Assembly: GCF_030164465.1 (NCBI RefSeq)
Contig: NZ_JASNJE010000003.1
Location: forward strand, 1-64,000
DNA length: 64,000 bases
Direction of reading: 5' to 3'
Source of the DNA: Sedimentitalea xiamensis
GTDB taxonomy: Bacteria; Pseudomonadota; Alphaproteobacteria; Rhodobacterales; Rhodobacteraceae
Position numbers and translations under genes: made by a program. Under the pieces are notes generated by a model. It searched no databases. It saw nothing but the letters and a program-made list of their open reading frames with translations, and was not told the DNA's origin. This document shows positions 1 to 9,374 of this stretch, one piece after another. How positions within the stretch are numbered: the stretch's first letter is position 1; each line of letters starts with the position of its first letter.

Positions 1-50
1 TTCTTCTTCATCGCATGGCGGAGGCCGGGAAAGGCGGGCTGCTTGGGCAT
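1..50 (-). CDS. Probable IS5-family transposase, N-terminal 16 residues only (runs off the left edge)
   Basis: Reading leftwards from an ATG at 50-48, the peptide begins MPKQPAFPGLRHAMKK and is still open at the window edge. From memory this resembles the N-terminus of IS5-family transposases, which continue with a basic TRRE segment. Only 16 residues can be seen, so the assignment is an inference. The next 240 bases up to the glycosyltransferase hold no gene I can support. A terminal inverted repeat probably lies in 51-130, but I could not identify it without the other end of the element. Confidence 0.35.
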   Translation of the reverse strand, partial: MPKQPAFPGLRHAMKK

Positions 51-292
51 CGGGAGTGTCCTTGCTGATCATGCCCAGTCTACCTCAACCCGCTCAGAGA
101 GCGAGGTTTTTCAGACTTTCCTACACGCAGTTCAATGCTGCCGGCAGAGTTCAGGCCGGGATCGACTGCGAATACGACTTGAACAGTCACGGTTCATTCC
201 CCGGACAGAGATCCTGACGGCCGACACAACATTGTAAGAACACACCGGAATGCGTCGGATCGCCGCTTTTGAGCCTGGAGATGTTGCACATT

Positions 293-1552
293 CTACCGGC
301 CCGCTTCTTCAATCATTTTCTCGCACAAAGCCACGTATCTTTGAACCGATAGGTTCTCGTTGAACTGGTTGAGCATGAGAGTGCGGCATTTCTCACCCAT
401 TTCTTTCCGGAGCGCTTCGTTCGTCAATACCGTCTCGATGTTTTTCGCCAACATCAAAGTGTCTTCCGGAGGGGCAAGAAAGCCGGTCTCTCCGTCGAAA
501 ACACAGTCAGGCATTCCGCCCACATCGAAAGAGAGGACCGGCAGCCCGCATGCCATCGCTTCCAGGGCGACATTCGGCAAATTGTCGGCTCGCGTCGGCA
601 GGACGAAAGCATCGGCGGCGCTGTAGGCAACGGCCAGGGCCTCTGCGCCATCGAGCTTGCCGAGATATCGAATACCTTCGAGACGGGAATGTGCCTTGCC
701 CATCGCGACTGGCGTCACATGCAAGCTCTTTGGCAGTCGTCGCAATGAATCCAGAAGCAGGTCGAACCCTTTTCTGAGGTCATTCACATCTTCGGCAGCG
801 AACAAAAGAATTTTTTCGCTGTTTTCCAGTCCAAGGCGCTGCCTTGCGTTGCTCCGAGGGATTGGGCGGTAATCGTCTGTGTTCACACCCGTTGGAATAT
901 GGATGGTGTCAAAACGCTTCAGCAGACTGCTTCGATCAGCCTGTTTCTTCAACCACCGGCTGGGTGCCACAGGGTGAAAGTGTTTCGGGTCCGTGTCAGC
1001 GAAGGCTTTCGACTTTCGCTCCAATGCATACTGAGAAAGATCATCGGGAGCCGGGTTCTGCAACACTGGACAGTCTCCGCAAGCTTGCTGGAAATGGTCG
1101 CAGCCCATCGAATAATGGCAGCCCCCGGTCATCAGGTTCATGTCCGCCATGCGCCAAAAAGCCGGTCTCTTTCCGATCGTCTTCATGAGAGGCAGCAAGT
1201 CGATGAGGTCCGAACTCCAGTGTAGTGCAAATATGTCGGATTCGGGAAGGTTTCGCGATAGAGCATTGCCCAGGCTTCCCATGCCGGTGGAGAAAGGTCC
1301 GACTTGTTCCATCGGACGCGGTCGATACTTGCGCTTTAATCTTTTGTTCCTGAATCTTCGAAGCTTGTAATCGATCCAGTCCAACGGATCCAGGTTTTCG
1401 CGAATGTTCAGGAAGCTTGGGTCGTTCCCCATCTTGATCCGCACCAGAACTTTACTGTCGATTCCAAGCTTTTGCATTGCTTTGTGCAATTTGGCTGCCG
1501 CCAGCATTGCGCCACCGCCACTATCCGCTTCGCAAATATGCGTGATTTTCAT
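293..1552 (-). CDS. GT4-like glycosyltransferase with a Cys motif (polysaccharide synthesis)
   Basis: A 419-residue cytoplasmic glycosyltransferase of the GT-B fold. The N-terminus (MKITHICEADSGGGA) gives the donor/acceptor Rossmann start. The C-terminal half carries the GT4-type stretch EAMACGLPVL and DGETGFL, which contacts the nucleotide-sugar donor. A four-cysteine motif at residues 145-161 (GCHY, then C151, C158, C161-P) is typical of one subgroup of polysaccharide glycosyltransferases and may bind a metal. The ATG at 1552 has a GGAAGAG Shine-Dalgarno. The gene is visibly poorer in GC than everything to its right, with AT-rich codons, and lies beside a probable transposase, which suggests acquired surface-polysaccharide DNA. 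The sugar transferred cannot be told. Confidence 0.85.
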   Translation of the reverse strand: MKITHICEADSGGGAMLAAAKLHKAMQKLGIDSKVLVRIKMGNDPSFLNIRENLDPLDWIDYKLRRFRNKRLKRKYRPRPMEQVGPFSTGMGSLGNALSRNLPESDIFALHWSSDLIDLLPLMKTIGKRPAFWRMADMNLMTGGCHYSMGCDHFQQACGDCPVLQNPAPDDLSQYALERKSKAFADTDPKHFHPVAPSRWLKKQADRSSLLKRFDTIHIPTGVNTDDYRPIPRSNARQRLGLENSEKILLFAAEDVNDLRKGFDLLLDSLRRLPKSLHVTPVAMGKAHSRLEGIRYLGKLDGAEALAVAYSAADAFVLPTRADNLPNVALEAMACGLPVLSFDVGGMPDCVFDGETGFLAPPEDTLMLAKNIETVLTNEALRKEMGEKCRTLMLNQFNENLSVQRYVALCEKMIEEAGR

Positions 1553-1665
1553 ATGGACTCTTCCGGTTAAGTCATGGGGTTTAAAATGAAATTTCGAACT
1601 TGGGCAGTATAGAGGAGCGACGCGGCAAGCTCAAATGAGCAAACTTTCGAACGAAACCGGCCGGG

Positions 1666-2436
1666 TCAGTCGGTCGCTGTTTCATGCGCCAACTTCTGGC
1701 GGGCGATGATTTCGTTCGCATCGGCGCGTTTCTGGTCGCGAAGCGCCTGTTCGACATTGTCCAGATGCGCGACGACGGCTTTCCGGGCGCCGTCCGGGTC
1801 GCGGGCCTGAAGGGCGTCGTTGATGGCCCGGTGCTGTTCCAGCAACGCATCGCGGGAGTAGCGCTGCCGGAAGATGGTCAGGCGGTTGTAGAACACGCCG
1901 TTGCGCAGCAGTTCGAACATCGACCGCATCATGTGCAGCATGACCACGTTGTGGCCGGCCTCGATGATCGCGCTGTGGAACTGCGCGTCGATCTCGGCTT
2001 CTTCCTCCGCGCTCCGGCGCGGCTTGTCGGCGCACATCCTGTCGAAAATCGACTGCACCACCTTGAGGTCGCTGTCGGACGCCTGCCGCGCCGCCCGTTC
2101 CGCGGCGAGCGCCTCGATGTCGCGGCGGAAGGACAGGTAGTCGAACACGGCTTCTTCGTGGCTGGCGAAGAGATCGACCAGGGCGGGCGAAAAGGCCGAT
2201 CCCAGAACCTCGGCCACATAGATGCCGGACCCCGCACGGGTGGACAGCAGCCCCCTGGCCTGGAGTTCGGCCACCGCCTCGCGCAGGCTCGGCCGCGACA
2301 CGCCCAGGCGGTCGGCGAGTTCGCGTTCTGACGGCAAACGTTCGCCGGGGCGCAGGATCCCCCGCAGGATCAGCAGCTCGATCTGGCGCACGACCGAGGT
2401 CGAGAGTTTTTCCAACTGGACTTTCTGAAAGGGCAT
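1666..2436 (-). CDS. GntR-family transcriptional regulator, FadR/FCD subfamily
   Basis: A 256-residue repressor. The N-terminal winged helix (about 8-75) contains the GntR signature LPSERELADRLGVSRPSLRE and is followed by AGSGIYV. The C-terminal all-helical FCD domain (about 90-230) has the histidine-rich pattern FHSAI and QHRAI expected for metal-assisted binding of a small carboxylate. The length fits PdhR/LldR-type regulators. It is transcribed alone. A perfect inverted repeat 19-37 bases upstream of its ATG suggests autoregulation. No metabolic gene lies close enough to name the effector; the divergent gene is a small lipoprotein. Confidence 0.88.
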   Translation of the reverse strand: MPFQKVQLEKLSTSVVRQIELLILRGILRPGERLPSERELADRLGVSRPSLREAVAELQARGLLSTRAGSGIYVAEVLGSAFSPALVDLFASHEEAVFDYLSFRRDIEALAAERAARQASDSDLKVVQSIFDRMCADKPRRSAEEEAEIDAQFHSAIIEAGHNVVMLHMMRSMFELLRNGVFYNRLTIFRQRYSRDALLEQHRAINDALQARDPDGARKAVVAHLDNVEQALRDQKRADANEIIARQKLAHETATD

Positions 2437-2454
2437 GCGGCGGTTTCCGGATAT

Positions 2455-2473
2455 TGGTCAAATGATATGACCA
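2455..2473. promoter_or_regulatory. Candidate operator for the GntR regulator
   Basis: TGGTCA-N7-TGACCA is a perfect 6-bp inverted repeat between the GntR gene (starting at 2436) and the divergent lipoprotein gene. FadR-subfamily operators commonly have TGGT...ACCA arms, so self-binding is a reasonable inference. The 7-bp spacer is longer than in FadR itself. Confidence 0.45.
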
Positions 2474-2545
2474 GACCGGGGGCGCGACAACCAGTTTCCC
2501 GCCCCGTAAAGAGCTTGTTAACCCTGATGCCCGAAGAGTCGGAGC

Positions 2546-2953
2546 ATGATCCGTCTCCTTCTCTGCCTTTGCCTTGGCGTTGCGGCTTGCAACATGGCGG
2601 GTCCGTATTTCCGGGGTCTCCCGGCGACGCGGGTGACGGTGGATGGCAGCGTGTTCGATGTCCGGGTGCGCGGCGATCTGGCGGAAGCGCAGCGCCGGAG
2701 TCCGGAATACGCGCCGCGGTTCGGGCCGATCCGGGCGCGGGCGGCCTTTGCGATGGAGCAGGTCAGCGGCTGCATCGTGCGCGAGGTGCAGGGCGACCAG
2801 GCAGTGGCCACGGGCAGGCTGTCCTGTTCGGGGCGGTCGCCGGACTGGGTGCAGCCGATGGATCCGAGGTCCTACAACTGCGTTCAGATCGGGGCGCTGC
2901 TGAACGATATGCCCGGTGGCCCATATTCGGAATTTGATTGCGATTCCTACTGA
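2546..2953 (+). CDS. Small hypothetical lipoprotein
   Basis: 135 residues starting MIRLLLCLCLGVAAC, a short type II signal peptide whose lipobox VAAC puts the lipidated Cys at residue 15. The mature part is a compact alpha/beta-looking domain with Cys at about 77, 93, 111 and 132, which could form disulfides in the periplasm. I do not recognise a named domain. The divergent GntR gene is 109 bp away and smc follows on the same strand, but a promoter-like sequence separates it from smc. Confidence 0.7.
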   Translation: MIRLLLCLCLGVAACNMAGPYFRGLPATRVTVDGSVFDVRVRGDLAEAQRRSPEYAPRFGPIRARAAFAMEQVSGCIVREVQGDQAVATGRLSCSGRSPDWVQPMDPRSYNCVQIGALLNDMPGGPYSEFDCDSY

Positions 2954-2960
2954 CGATCTG

Positions 2961-2989
2961 TTGAAAACGTCAATATGTTGGGGATAAAA
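2961..2989 (+). promoter_or_regulatory. Candidate sigma-70 promoter for smc
   Basis: TTGAAA at 2961-2966 is followed after 16-17 bases by GATAAA/ATAAAA (2983-2989), a good match to housekeeping -35 and -10 elements. It lies about 100 bp before the TTG start of smc and just after the lipoprotein stop codon. Based on sequence only. Confidence 0.4.
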
Positions 2990-3086
2990 CCGCCGATTTG
3001 ACCAGATACAGCGCAAACGCGTTGACTCGGGCCGGGCCTAGGCCGCACATTCCCTATCCAGGCAGGAATCAGAACAGGCACGCGCT

Positions 3087-6000
3087 TTGCGGTTTTCCAA
3101 ACTCAGACTGACCGGATTCAAGAGCTTCGTCGATCCGACCGATCTGATCATCGCGGATGGTCTGACCGGGGTGGTCGGGCCGAACGGTTGCGGCAAGTCG
3201 AACCTGCTGGAAGCCCTGCGCTGGGTGATGGGGGAAAATCGCCCGACGACCATGCGCGGCTCCGGCATGGAGGACGTGATCTTTGCCGGGGCGGCGACCC
3301 GCCCGGCGCGCAATTTCGCCGAGGTGACGCTACAGATCGACAACGCGGAACGGCTCGCCCCTGCCGGGTTCAACGATACGGATGCGCTGGACATCGTCCG
3401 CCGCATCACCCGCGATGTGGGAAGCGCCTACAAGGTCAATACCAAGGACGTGCGCGCCCGCGACGTGCAGATGCTGTTTGCCGATGCCTCGACCGGGGCG
3501 CATTCGCCCGCACTCGTCGGGCAGGGGCGGATTTCGGAACTGATCAACGCCAAGCCGAAGTCGCGGCGGCGCATTCTCGAGGAAGCGGCGGGGATCTCCG
3601 GTCTCTACCAGCGGCGGCATGAAGCGGAGCTGAAGCTGAAAGGCGCGGAAACCAACCTGCTGCGGGTCGACGACGTGATCGAGCAGCTTGCGGCGCAGCT
3701 GGCGCAACTGGCCCGGCAGGCCCGGCAGGCGGCGCGCTATCGGGAGATCGGCGAGCAGTTGCGGCAGGCCGAGGGGCAGTTGCTCTACCGCCGCTGGAAA
3801 GAGGCGGACGAGGCGCGTGCGGCGGCGGAAGAGATCCTGCGTGCGCGGGTCAGCGAAGCGGCGCAGGCCGAAGCCGCCGCGCGGCAGGCGGCCAGACTGC
3901 ATGCGGAACGGGAAGAGGCCCTGCCGCCTTTGCGTGAGGAAGAGGCCATCGCGGCGGCGGTGCTGCAACGGTTGCAGGTGCAGCGCGACACGCTGGCCGA
4001 TCAGGAGACCCGCGCCCGTCAGGCCATCGAAACCCTGACCGGGCGGATCGAGCAGCTGGGCCGGGACATCGACCGCGAGACCGGTCTGAACCGGGACGCC
4101 GGCGACACGATCGAACGGCTGGACTGGGAACTGCGCGAACTGGTGAAGGCCGAAGACGGCCATGAGGACCGTCTGGCCGAAGCCGCCGAATTGGCGAAGG
4201 AGGCGGCGGCGGTCCTGCAGGCCCGCGAAACCGACCTGTCCGCCCAGACCGAGGACGTGGCCCGGCTGGCCGCCCGGCACCAGTCCGCGCACCGTCTGCT
4301 CGAGGACAGCCGCAAGACCGAGGCCAAGTCCGAGGCCGAGGCCGAGAAGGCACGCGCGGCAATGGCCGTGTCGCGGGCGGCCCTGGACAAGGCTGCCGGG
4401 GATTTCCAGGCGGCGACAAGGGCCGAGGCGGAGGCCGTGGCCGCGGCCTCCGGGGCCGAGGCCAAGCTGACCGAAACCGAGGCGCAGCGCGCCGCTGTGC
4501 ACGAGCGCGAGGCCGACGCCCGCGCCGAACGGTCCGAGGCGACGGGAGAGTTGAACGCACTGGAAGCGGAAGTGACCGCGCTGAGCAAGCTCTTGCAGCG
4601 CGACACGGCGGAAGGCGGGCAGATCCTGGACCGGTTGCAGGTCGAGCAGGGGTTCGAAAAGGCGCTGGGAGCGGCGCTGGCGGACGATCTGCGCGCGCCC
4701 GAGGTCGAGGGCGACGGCCCGTCCGGCTGGACGGTTCTGCCGGCCTATGCGAGCGCGCAGGCGTTGCCGGGCGGGATCACGCCCCTGTCCAACCACGTGT
4801 CCGTGCCGGATGTTCTGATGCGCCGGATGGGGCAGATCGGGCTGGTCGCGGCGGATGACGGCCAAAGGTTGCAGCGGGATCTGAAGCCGGGCCAGCGGCT
4901 GGTGTCGCTGGAGGGCGATCTCTGGCGGTGGGACGGGTATCGCGCCTGGGCCGAAGACGCGCCGAGCGCGGCGGCGCTGCGCCTTCAGCAGCTCAACCGG
5001 CTCGAGGACCTGAAGCAGACCCTGGCCCGCGCCACGGCCCGCGCCGAGGGCGCGATCCGGGCGCATGAGGCGCTGACACGGCAATTGGCGGATCTGGCCG
5101 ACGCCGACCAGAAGGCCCGCGCCGCCCGGCGCGACGCCGACCGGGCGGTGACGGATGCGGGCCGCGCCCTGAGCCGGGCGGAGGCGGACCGGAACCTGGC
5201 AGAAGGCCGGCTCGAATCGCTGGGGCTGGCGGTGGCCCGGCACGAGGAAGAAGCCATCGGCGCCCGCGTCCAGGTCCGCGAGGCCGAGCGGGCGGTGGCC
5301 GATCTCGGCGATCTGGACACAGCGCGGGCGGCGGCCGAAGACGTGAAGATGACGGTGGAGGCGAGCCGCATCACCATGATGTCCCGCCGGTCCGCCCATG
5401 ACGAGCTGCGCCGCGAAGGCGAGGCCCGCACCCGGCGCCGTCAGGAGGTGACCAAGGAGCTGAGCGGCTGGCGGCACCGCCTGGACACGGCGGAGAAACG
5501 CATTGCCGAACTGGCGGAGCGCAAGGCCGCGTCGGAACGGGAGTTGCAGGAGGCCAGCGCGGTTCCGGCAGAGATCGCCGCGAAGCGGGAGGAACTGTCC
5601 GGCGCGATCGCCGATGCCGAGGCGCGGCGCGCCAATGCCGGCGATGCGCTGTCCGCCGCCGAAGCCGCCCTGCGCGCGGCGGTGCAGGCGGAACGCGAGG
5701 CCGAGCGCACCGCTTCGGAGGCCCGCGAGGCGCGGGCGCGCGCAGAGGCGCGGTCGGACGCGGCGCGGGAAACGGTGCTGCACGCCGCCGAGCGGATCGC
5801 CGACGACCAGGAGGCGACGCCGAGTCAGTTGCTGAACCGGCTGGCCATCGATCCGGACCGGATCCCGAATTCCGAAGCATTGGAAGCGGAGGTCAACCGG
5901 CACAAGCGGCAACGCGACGCCCTGGGCGCGGTCAACCTGCGGGCGGAAGAGGACTCCAGGGAAGTCCAGGAAGAACATGACACGCTGGCGCGCGAAAAGG

Positions 6001-6542
6001 CCGATCTCGAAGAGGCGATAAAGACCCTGAGAAACGGTATCGCCAGCCTGAACCGCGAGGGGCGCGAACGGCTGCTTACCGCCTTCGAGCAGGTCAACAG
6101 CAATTTCACGCTGCTTTTCCGGCATCTGTTCGGCGGCGGTGAGGCCAATCTTGTCATGGTCGAAAGCGACGATCCGCTGGATGCGGGGCTCGAGATCATG
6201 TGCCAGCCGCCGGGCAAGAAGCTGAGCACCCTGTCTCTGTTGTCGGGCGGCGAGCAGACGCTGACCGCGCTGGCGCTGATCTTTGCCGTGTTCCTGGCCA
6301 ACCCGGCGCCGATCTGCGTTCTGGACGAGGTGGACGCGCCGCTGGACGACGCCAACGTCACCCGGTTCTGCGATCTTCTGGACGAGATGTGCCGGCAGAC
6401 CGACACCCGGTTCCTGATCATCACCCACCACGCGGTCACGATGAGCCGCATGGATCGGCTGTTCGGGGTCACGATGGCGGAACAGGGCGTGTCGCAGCTG
6501 GTGTCCGTCGACCTGAAAAAGGCGGAGTCGATGGTGGCCTGA
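3087..6542 (+). CDS. smc: Chromosome segregation ATPase SMC
   Basis: A 1151-residue condensin core subunit that compacts and segregates the chromosome with ScpA/ScpB. The N-terminal ATPase head opens MRFSKLRLTGFKSF with Walker A GPNGCGKS at 31-38. Two long coiled coils, rich in Ala/Glu/Arg, flank a hinge at about 500-640. The C-terminal head has the ABC signature LSLLSGGEQ and Walker B CVLDEVDAPLDD. The start is TTG, since no ATG lies closer to the conserved LRLTGFKSF. A perfect 11-bp hairpin terminator follows. Length is normal for the family. Confidence 0.97.
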   Translation: MRFSKLRLTGFKSFVDPTDLIIADGLTGVVGPNGCGKSNLLEALRWVMGENRPTTMRGSGMEDVIFAGAATRPARNFAEVTLQIDNAERLAPAGFNDTDALDIVRRITRDVGSAYKVNTKDVRARDVQMLFADASTGAHSPALVGQGRISELINAKPKSRRRILEEAAGISGLYQRRHEAELKLKGAETNLLRVDDVIEQLAAQLAQLARQARQAARYREIGEQLRQAEGQLLYRRWKEADEARAAAEEILRARVSEAAQAEAAARQAARLHAEREEALPPLREEEAIAAAVLQRLQVQRDTLADQETRARQAIETLTGRIEQLGRDIDRETGLNRDAGDTIERLDWELRELVKAEDGHEDRLAEAAELAKEAAAVLQARETDLSAQTEDVARLAARHQSAHRLLEDSRKTEAKSEAEAEKARAAMAVSRAALDKAAGDFQAATRAEAEAVAAASGAEAKLTETEAQRAAVHEREADARAERSEATGELNALEAEVTALSKLLQRDTAEGGQILDRLQVEQGFEKALGAALADDLRAPEVEGDGPSGWTVLPAYASAQALPGGITPLSNHVSVPDVLMRRMGQIGLVAADDGQRLQRDLKPGQRLVSLEGDLWRWDGYRAWAEDAPSAAALRLQQLNRLEDLKQTLARATARAEGAIRAHEALTRQLADLADADQKARAARRDADRAVTDAGRALSRAEADRNLAEGRLESLGLAVARHEEEAIGARVQVREAERAVADLGDLDTARAAAEDVKMTVEASRITMMSRRSAHDELRREGEARTRRRQEVTKELSGWRHRLDTAEKRIAELAERKAASERELQEASAVPAEIAAKREELSGAIADAEARRANAGDALSAAEAALRAAVQAEREAERTASEAREARARAEARSDAARETVLHAAERIADDQEATPSQLLNRLAIDPDRIPNSEALEAEVNRHKRQRDALGAVNLRAEEDSREVQEEHDTLAREKADLEEAIKTLRNGIASLNREGRERLLTAFEQVNSNFTLLFRHLFGGGEANLVMVESDDPLDAGLEIMCQPPGKKLSTLSLLSGGEQTLTALALIFAVFLANPAPICVLDEVDAPLDDANVTRFCDLLDEMCRQTDTRFLIITHHAVTMSRMDRLFGVTMAEQGVSQLVSVDLKKAESMVA

Positions 6543-6554
6543 TCCCGGCAGGCG

Positions 6555-6578
6555 AAAGGACCCCCGTGGGGGTCCTTT
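6555..6578. terminator. Bidirectional rho-independent terminator after smc
   Basis: A perfect 11-bp stem (AAAGGACCCCC / GGGGGTCCTTT) with a 2-base loop between the convergent smc and PRC-barrel genes. A/T ends on both arms let it serve both strands. Confidence 0.8.
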
Positions 6579-6599
6579 GCAAGGTCGTTTCGGCGTGGG

Positions 6600-7214
6600 T
6601 CAGCTTTCGTATTCGGGCATGTCTTTCAGCTGCTCATAGGTCGCGGTCACGCTGGCGCGGATTTCTTCACCCTCCACCTCGCGTTGCAGGCTGAAGGTTT
6701 CATAGTTCAGGCCCACCGGCTTTTCGCCCAGCCCCAGGAAACCGCCGACATCCACCACGAGGGTTTCGATCTCGCCTTCCGGGGACAGCACGATTTCCGA
6801 AATTTCGCCGATCCATTCGTTCTTGCTGTCATAGACGCGGGCGCCATCCAGCTCCTCGGCGGTCACCTGCGCCGGTTCGACATAGGCATAGCCGTCCATC
6901 GGCGCGCCGGAGGGCTTCTGCACCATGCCGGTGCCGGAGTCGGCCTTCATGTCATCGACGGCTTCTGCGGTCGCCTGACCGGCGGCGTCGATCGCCTGTT
7001 CGGTTTTCTCGGCGACGGTCCCGGCAGCGTTCCCGACCGCCTGGGCGGCATCCTCTGCCGTGTTCTCGGCGGCCTTGGCGGTGTCGCTGACAGCCTCTTC
7101 CGTGGCTTCGGCGGCCTTGTCGATGGCGTTGCCCTCGGCGGGTTTGGGTTCGGTCGCGTAGGCGGGCAGGGCAAGGGCCGTGGCCAGCGCGGTGGTTGCG
7201 AACAGATGTTTCAT
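6600..7214 (-). CDS. PRC-barrel domain protein, exported
   Basis: 204 residues. A type I signal peptide (MKHLFATTALATALALPAYA, cleavage about residue 21) leads into an Ala/Glu-rich helical repeat (about 25-90; recurring AAE, AVGNAAG and KTEQ units) like LEA or apolipophorin-type segments. The C-terminal PRC-barrel (about 118-195) includes LDGARVYDSKNEWIGEISEIV and VDVGGFLGLGEKPVGL. PRC-barrels are small beta folds found in ribosome maturation and envelope proteins; here the signal peptide makes it periplasmic, perhaps a stress or barrier protein. It is alone, convergent with smc. Confidence 0.85.
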   Translation of the reverse strand: MKHLFATTALATALALPAYATEPKPAEGNAIDKAAEATEEAVSDTAKAAENTAEDAAQAVGNAAGTVAEKTEQAIDAAGQATAEAVDDMKADSGTGMVQKPSGAPMDGYAYVEPAQVTAEELDGARVYDSKNEWIGEISEIVLSPEGEIETLVVDVGGFLGLGEKPVGLNYETFSLQREVEGEEIRASVTATYEQLKDMPEYES

Positions 7215-7367
7215 CTCTGCGTCTCCTCTTGTTGCGGCCCGGATGCGAAACTGCCGCCGGGCGCTCGTCTCATGTGGGGGATCAACGGCGCGCCCACCGG
7301 ATTGGTTCCATCGGGGCAGATGTTTTTTCGGCAGATTCTTGCCGATATCGGCCTGAAGCGGCGCGAC

Positions 7368-8297
7368 CTAAACCATCAGCAGGAAACCGGTGGCCGCCCC
7401 GGCCAGCAGCATGACCAGAGACAGCCCCCAGACCCGCCACAGCATCGCGACGGCGGCGTCGATGTCGTCCGCGCCGATCTCGCGCCGCGCCCCGCCATTC
7501 ACCCAGGCCAGCTGCCGGAGCTGCCCATCGTAGCTGCGCGGTCCGGCCAGCGCGAGATCCAGTGCGCGGGCCATGGCGGCCTCGGGCCAGCCCGCGTTGG
7601 GCGAGCGGTGGCGCCGGGCGTCCCGCACGATCTCCGGCCAGGCGCGAAGCTGCCCGGCCAGCGCCGCGATCATCAGGCCGGTCAGGCGGGCGGGGATCAG
7701 GTTCAGCAGGTCGTCGCTGCGGGCCGCGGCCCAGCCGAACGCCTCGTGACGGGGCGTGCGGTATCCGATCGTGCTGTCCGCCGTGTTGATTGCCTTGTAG
7801 AGAACGAGACCGGGCAGGCCGGCGACCAGGAACCAGAAGGCCGGGGCGATCACGCCGTCGCTCAGGTTTTCGGAGGCGCTTTCGATGGCGGCGCGGGCGA
7901 CCTCCGCCTGCGTCATGTCCCGGCAATCCCGGCTGACGATCATCGCCACCGCGGCGCGTGCATCGTCCGCCGACAGGCGCAAGGCCGCCGCAACCGCCGC
8001 CACATGCTCCACCAGCGACCGCTGGGCGAGCAGGATCGCGGCGGTGGCGATTTCGATGACCGGGCCGCCCAGCGACAGCAGCCATCCGGCAAGGATCGCG
8101 CCGCCGGACAGCAGCAGAACCGCAAGAACACCCTTCGCCCGCCGTGCCGGCGGGGCGTTGAACACGCGGTCCAGCGCCCCGACCGCCCGGCCCATCAGCA
8201 CCGCCGGATGCGGCAGCCGGGACCAGAGCCACCGTGGTTCCCCGAACAGCCCATCCAGCAGCAGCGCCGCCGCGACCAGCAATGCGCCGTCGGTCAC
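7368..8297 (-). CDS. cbiB: Adenosylcobinamide-phosphate synthase (CbiB / CobD of aerobes)
   Basis: 309 residues of an inner-membrane protein that joins the aminopropanol-phosphate arm to adenosylcobyric acid. Family features seen: [23 protein letters not shown] near the N-terminus, [18 protein letters not shown], and [13 protein letters not shown]. Several hydrophobic segments are visible. I chose the GTG at 8297 because it overlaps the cobC stop codon as GTGA and gives MTDGALLV; the upstream open frame only translates the end of cobC. Translational coupling to cobC matches the chemistry, because cobC makes the aminopropanol phosphate that this enzyme uses. Confidence 0.93.
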   Translation of the reverse strand: MTDGALLVAAALLLDGLFGEPRWLWSRLPHPAVLMGRAVGALDRVFNAPPARRAKGVLAVLLLSGGAILAGWLLSLGGPVIEIATAAILLAQRSLVEHVAAVAAALRLSADDARAAVAMIVSRDCRDMTQAEVARAAIESASENLSDGVIAPAFWFLVAGLPGLVLYKAINTADSTIGYRTPRHEAFGWAAARSDDLLNLIPARLTGLMIAALAGQLRAWPEIVRDARRHRSPNAGWPEAAMARALDLALAGPRSYDGQLRQLAWVNGGARREIGADDIDAAVAMLWRVWGLSLVMLLAGAATGFLLMV

Positions 8298-9256
8298 AAC
8301 GCGTCCCGAAGCCGGATCCAGCCGTTGGGGCCGGGCAGACCGAGCCGCAGCAGGGTCGATGAATAGGGAAAGCGGCGCGACCAGATGTGCCGTTGCGCCA
8401 GCCTGTCCTGCCACCGCGCCGCATCGTCGACGCGGTAGAGCCGGAACAGGTCGGTGCCGCCTGCCGGCGCGGCGCCGGCGGCGGTGATCATCGCGTCCAG
8501 ACGGGCCGCGTCATCGCGCAGCCGGGTGCGCGTGCGGTCGGCCCAGGCGGTGTCGCTCAGGGCGGCGGCCCCGATGCGCAGCGCCGGTCCGGAAACAGGC
8601 CAGGGACCCAGCATGTCGGCCAGCCGGCCGATCGTGTCCTGCCGCGCGATGGCGAAACCGAGCCGCAACCCGGCCAGCCCCCAGAATTTGCCAAAGCTTT
8701 TCAGGACCAGGCGGCCGGGCTGACCGGCCAGCTGGATCAGGCTGGCCTCCGGCATCACGTCGCAGAAACTCTCGTCGATGATGGTGAGGTCGGCATCGGC
8801 ATCCTTCGGCGTCCAGAGCCGCCCGTCCGGGTTGTTCGGATGCACGAGGACCCGTGCATCAGCCTGTCCGCCGTCCTTTATCGCCCATCCGGACGCGGCG
8901 AAGGCCGCCGCGTGTTCGTTGTAGGTTGGCGGCGTGATCCCGACCCGTCCCGGCGGCAGGAGCGCGGGCAGGCGCGCGATCAGCGCGGATGCGCCGGGGG
9001 CGGGCAGGATCGCGGCCCCGTCCGGAACCCGCCAGAACCTCCGCGCCGCCGTGACCAGCGCCGCGTGGGCATTCCGGTCCGGCAGCGCCGTCCAGTCCGA
9101 ACCGGAGAGATCCGGCAGCGGGTAGGGCACCGGGTTGATTCCGGTCGACAGGTCGATCCAGCCCGCGCGCGTGCCGCCGTGGCGGGCCATGGCCGCGTCG
9201 AGTCCCCCGCCATGATCGCGTTCCGATGACGTGTTTGCGGGTCGATTGGGGAACAT
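8294..9256 (-). CDS. cobC: L-threonine-O-3-phosphate decarboxylase (cobalamin biosynthesis aminotransferase-like)
   Basis: 320 residues, fold type I PLP enzyme. [13 protein letters not shown] near residue 37, the VHPNNPDGR region, the IDESFCDV Asp that contacts the PLP ring, and the [14 protein letters not shown] Schiff-base lysine are all present. It decarboxylates threonine phosphate to (R)-1-amino-2-propanol phosphate for cobalamin's nucleotide loop. It is called cobC in aerobic producers and CobD in Salmonella, a known naming clash. First gene of a two-gene operon with cbiB; no cobalamin riboswitch is visible in the 190 bp upstream. Confidence 0.92.
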   Translation of the reverse strand: MFPNRPANTSSERDHGGGLDAAMARHGGTRAGWIDLSTGINPVPYPLPDLSGSDWTALPDRNAHAALVTAARRFWRVPDGAAILPAPGASALIARLPALLPPGRVGITPPTYNEHAAAFAASGWAIKDGGQADARVLVHPNNPDGRLWTPKDADADLTIIDESFCDVMPEASLIQLAGQPGRLVLKSFGKFWGLAGLRLGFAIARQDTIGRLADMLGPWPVSGPALRIGAAALSDTAWADRTRTRLRDDAARLDAMITAAGAAPAGGTDLFRLYRVDDAARWQDRLAQRHIWSRRFPYSSTLLRLGLPGPNGWIRLRDAL

Positions 9257-9358
9257 GCGATACTTTCAACCGGGGGTTATCTGCGATCTTGCCGGTTCAA
9301 GCGGATTTCCGCCCGGCACACAAGGTTGTTATCGGAAAATTGCCGATGCCGGGAGACC

Positions 9359-9374
9359 GTTAAGGTTTTGTTAA
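9359..9374 (-). promoter_or_regulatory. CtrA-type binding site
   Basis: Read on the minus strand, TTAACAAAACCTTAAC matches the alphaproteobacterial CtrA consensus TTAA-N7-TTAAC exactly. It lies 72 bp before the single-domain receiver gene and about 100 bp before the divergent cobC. That CtrA binds here is inferred from the motif alone. Confidence 0.6.

Noticed and set aside
80-190. 36-codon minus-strand frame from a GTG at 190
   Set aside because: Too short, no similarity recognised, lies between a probable IS end and the glycosyltransferase; probably remnant sequence.
2507-2522. CtrA-like TAAA-N7-TTAAC upstream of the small lipoprotein
   Set aside because: The first half-site has only three of four bases; too weak to claim beside the perfect box at 9359.
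3330-6431. A 1033-codon open frame antisense to smc
   Set aside because: GC-rich coding DNA leaves the opposite strand open; the peptide is low-complexity (Arg/Gln/Pro/Leu) and has no motifs, while smc is unmistakable.
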